Assembly (NCBI GenBank): GCA_947453625.1
Contig: CANGHK010000026.1
Coordinates: 1-64,000, forward strand
Direction: 5' to 3'
DNA length: 64,000 bases
From: Burkholderiales bacterium
Lineage (GTDB): Bacteria; Pseudomonadota; Gammaproteobacteria; Burkholderiales; Burkholderiaceae_C
Shown here: positions 63,558-64,000 of the stretch, piece by piece
Layout: each line of letters begins with the position of its first letter
Numbering within the stretch: position 1 is the first letter of the stretch
Translations under genes and position numbers: made by a program
Notes under the pieces: model-generated
Databases searched by the model: none
Seen by the model: the letters and a program-made list of their open reading frames with translations, nothing else
What the model was told of the DNA's origin: nothing

Positions 63558-64000
63558 TCAGGGCTTGAAGGGCGCGCCGCTGAGCTTGAAGCCGGGCTTG
63601 ATGCCGCGCTTGGCAAACCAGCCCTGGTTCATCTCCAGCACATAGCGCACCGGCTGGGTCGAGCAGTGCGAGGCTTCGTCGAAGGGCTTCATGTCGGCCA
63701 GATTGACGATGCTGCCGTCGTCGGCGATGAAGGCGATGGTCAGCGGCGTGGGGGTGTTGCGCATCCAGAAGCACTGCGACTGCGCCGCCTCGAAGACGAA
63801 CAGCATGCCCTCGTGGCTGGCCAGGTCGCGCCGGTACATCAGGCCTTTCTGCCGCTGCTCGGGGGTGATCGCCAACTCGGCATGGATGTTGTGCATGCCC
63901 GCCCCCAGCGTGATGGCCTGCAGCCGCTGAGGCTGCTCGTCCGGCACTTGCGCCGCCGCGTGGGGGCTGGCCAGGCCGGCCAATACCAGGGCCAGCGCGC
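63558..64000 (-). CDS. DUF192 domain-containing exported protein (N-terminus outside the window)
   Basis: The reading frame runs off the right edge. The visible 147 residues end at 63558 and start inside a signal peptide (L-A-L-V-L-A-G-L-A-S-P-H-A-A-A-Q). The DUF192 hallmarks are E-L-A-I-T-P-E-Q-R-Q-K-G-L-M-Y-R-R-D-L, G-M-L-F-V-F, C-F-W-M-R-N-T-P-T-P-L-T-I-A-F-I and V-R-Y-V-L-E-M-N-Q-G-W-F. The function of this small periplasmic family is not known. It is convergent with sodB. Confidence 0.9.
   Translation of the reverse strand, partial: ALALVLAGLASPHAAAQVPDEQPQRLQAITLGAGMHNIHAELAITPEQRQKGLMYRRDLASHEGMLFVFEAAQSQCFWMRNTPTPLTIAFIADDGSIVNLADMKPFDEASHCSTQPVRYVLEMNQGWFAKRGIKPGFKLSGAPFKP

Overview
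The window is high-GC DNA with the gene content and order of a betaproteobacterium, most likely Burkholderiales of the Rubrivivax/Leptothrix/Roseateles type. This is an inference from gene order, not from a search. Supporting blocks are gmk-rpoZ-spoT, exbB-exbD-lpxK-Trm112-kdsB-adk, xseA next to sodB, and a fused isobutyryl-CoA mutase (icmF). No rRNA, tRNA, insertion sequence, phage or CRISPR array was recognised. The DNA is largely chromosomal core with a few accessory islands.

Layout. 0-3.2 kb: end of a surface-glycan locus, with a partial ORF, a glycosyltransferase-like/methyltransferase fusion and a DegT-type aminotransferase. 3.4-8.4 kb: a minus-strand operon (degenerate M61-like protein, GNAT acetyltransferase, isochorismatase-PPOX fusion, methyltransferase). 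8.5-16.3 kb: small metabolic genes, an amino-acid-type ABC binding protein, a VOC protein, icmF, a divergent AraC-type regulator and greB. 16.4-20.8 kb: spoT, rpoZ and gmk, a dead FAD-monooxygenase fragment and an AhpD-like gene.

21.5-37.6 kb is the most distinctive region. It holds a 2,834-residue repeat protein (DUF4347 plus cadherin-like and VCBS repeats) with an LEPR-XLL-like N-terminal motif. Behind it are a TolC-like outer-membrane lipoprotein, two tandem paralogous periplasmic adaptors and a GAF-HlyD fusion. Facing them on the other strand is an M50 zinc-protease/HlyD fusion, translationally coupled to a tiny ORF. There is no HlyB-type ABC ATPase and no RTX repeat. I read it as a dedicated export and processing apparatus for the giant surface protein that differs from classical type I secretion.

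37.8-48.2 kb: a secreted alkylsulfatase, tadA, an LD-carboxypeptidase and a four-gene Yej-like peptide ABC transporter. 48.3-49.5 kb: an MNT/HepT toxin-antitoxin pair plus a second MNT gene broken by a stop codon. 49.6-54.6 kb: a J-domain protein, a TonB-dependent receptor and a small lipoprotein.

54.6-56.1 kb: a small toxin-antitoxin island (Phd/VapB-PIN toxin, an MNT gene with an altered catalytic motif, a truncated HepT). It is bracketed by a duplicated 3' end of the neighbouring SDR gene. 56.1-64 kb: the SDR dehydrogenase, adk, kdsB, Trm112, lpxK, exbD and exbB, then xseA, sodB and a DUF192 protein cut by the window edge.
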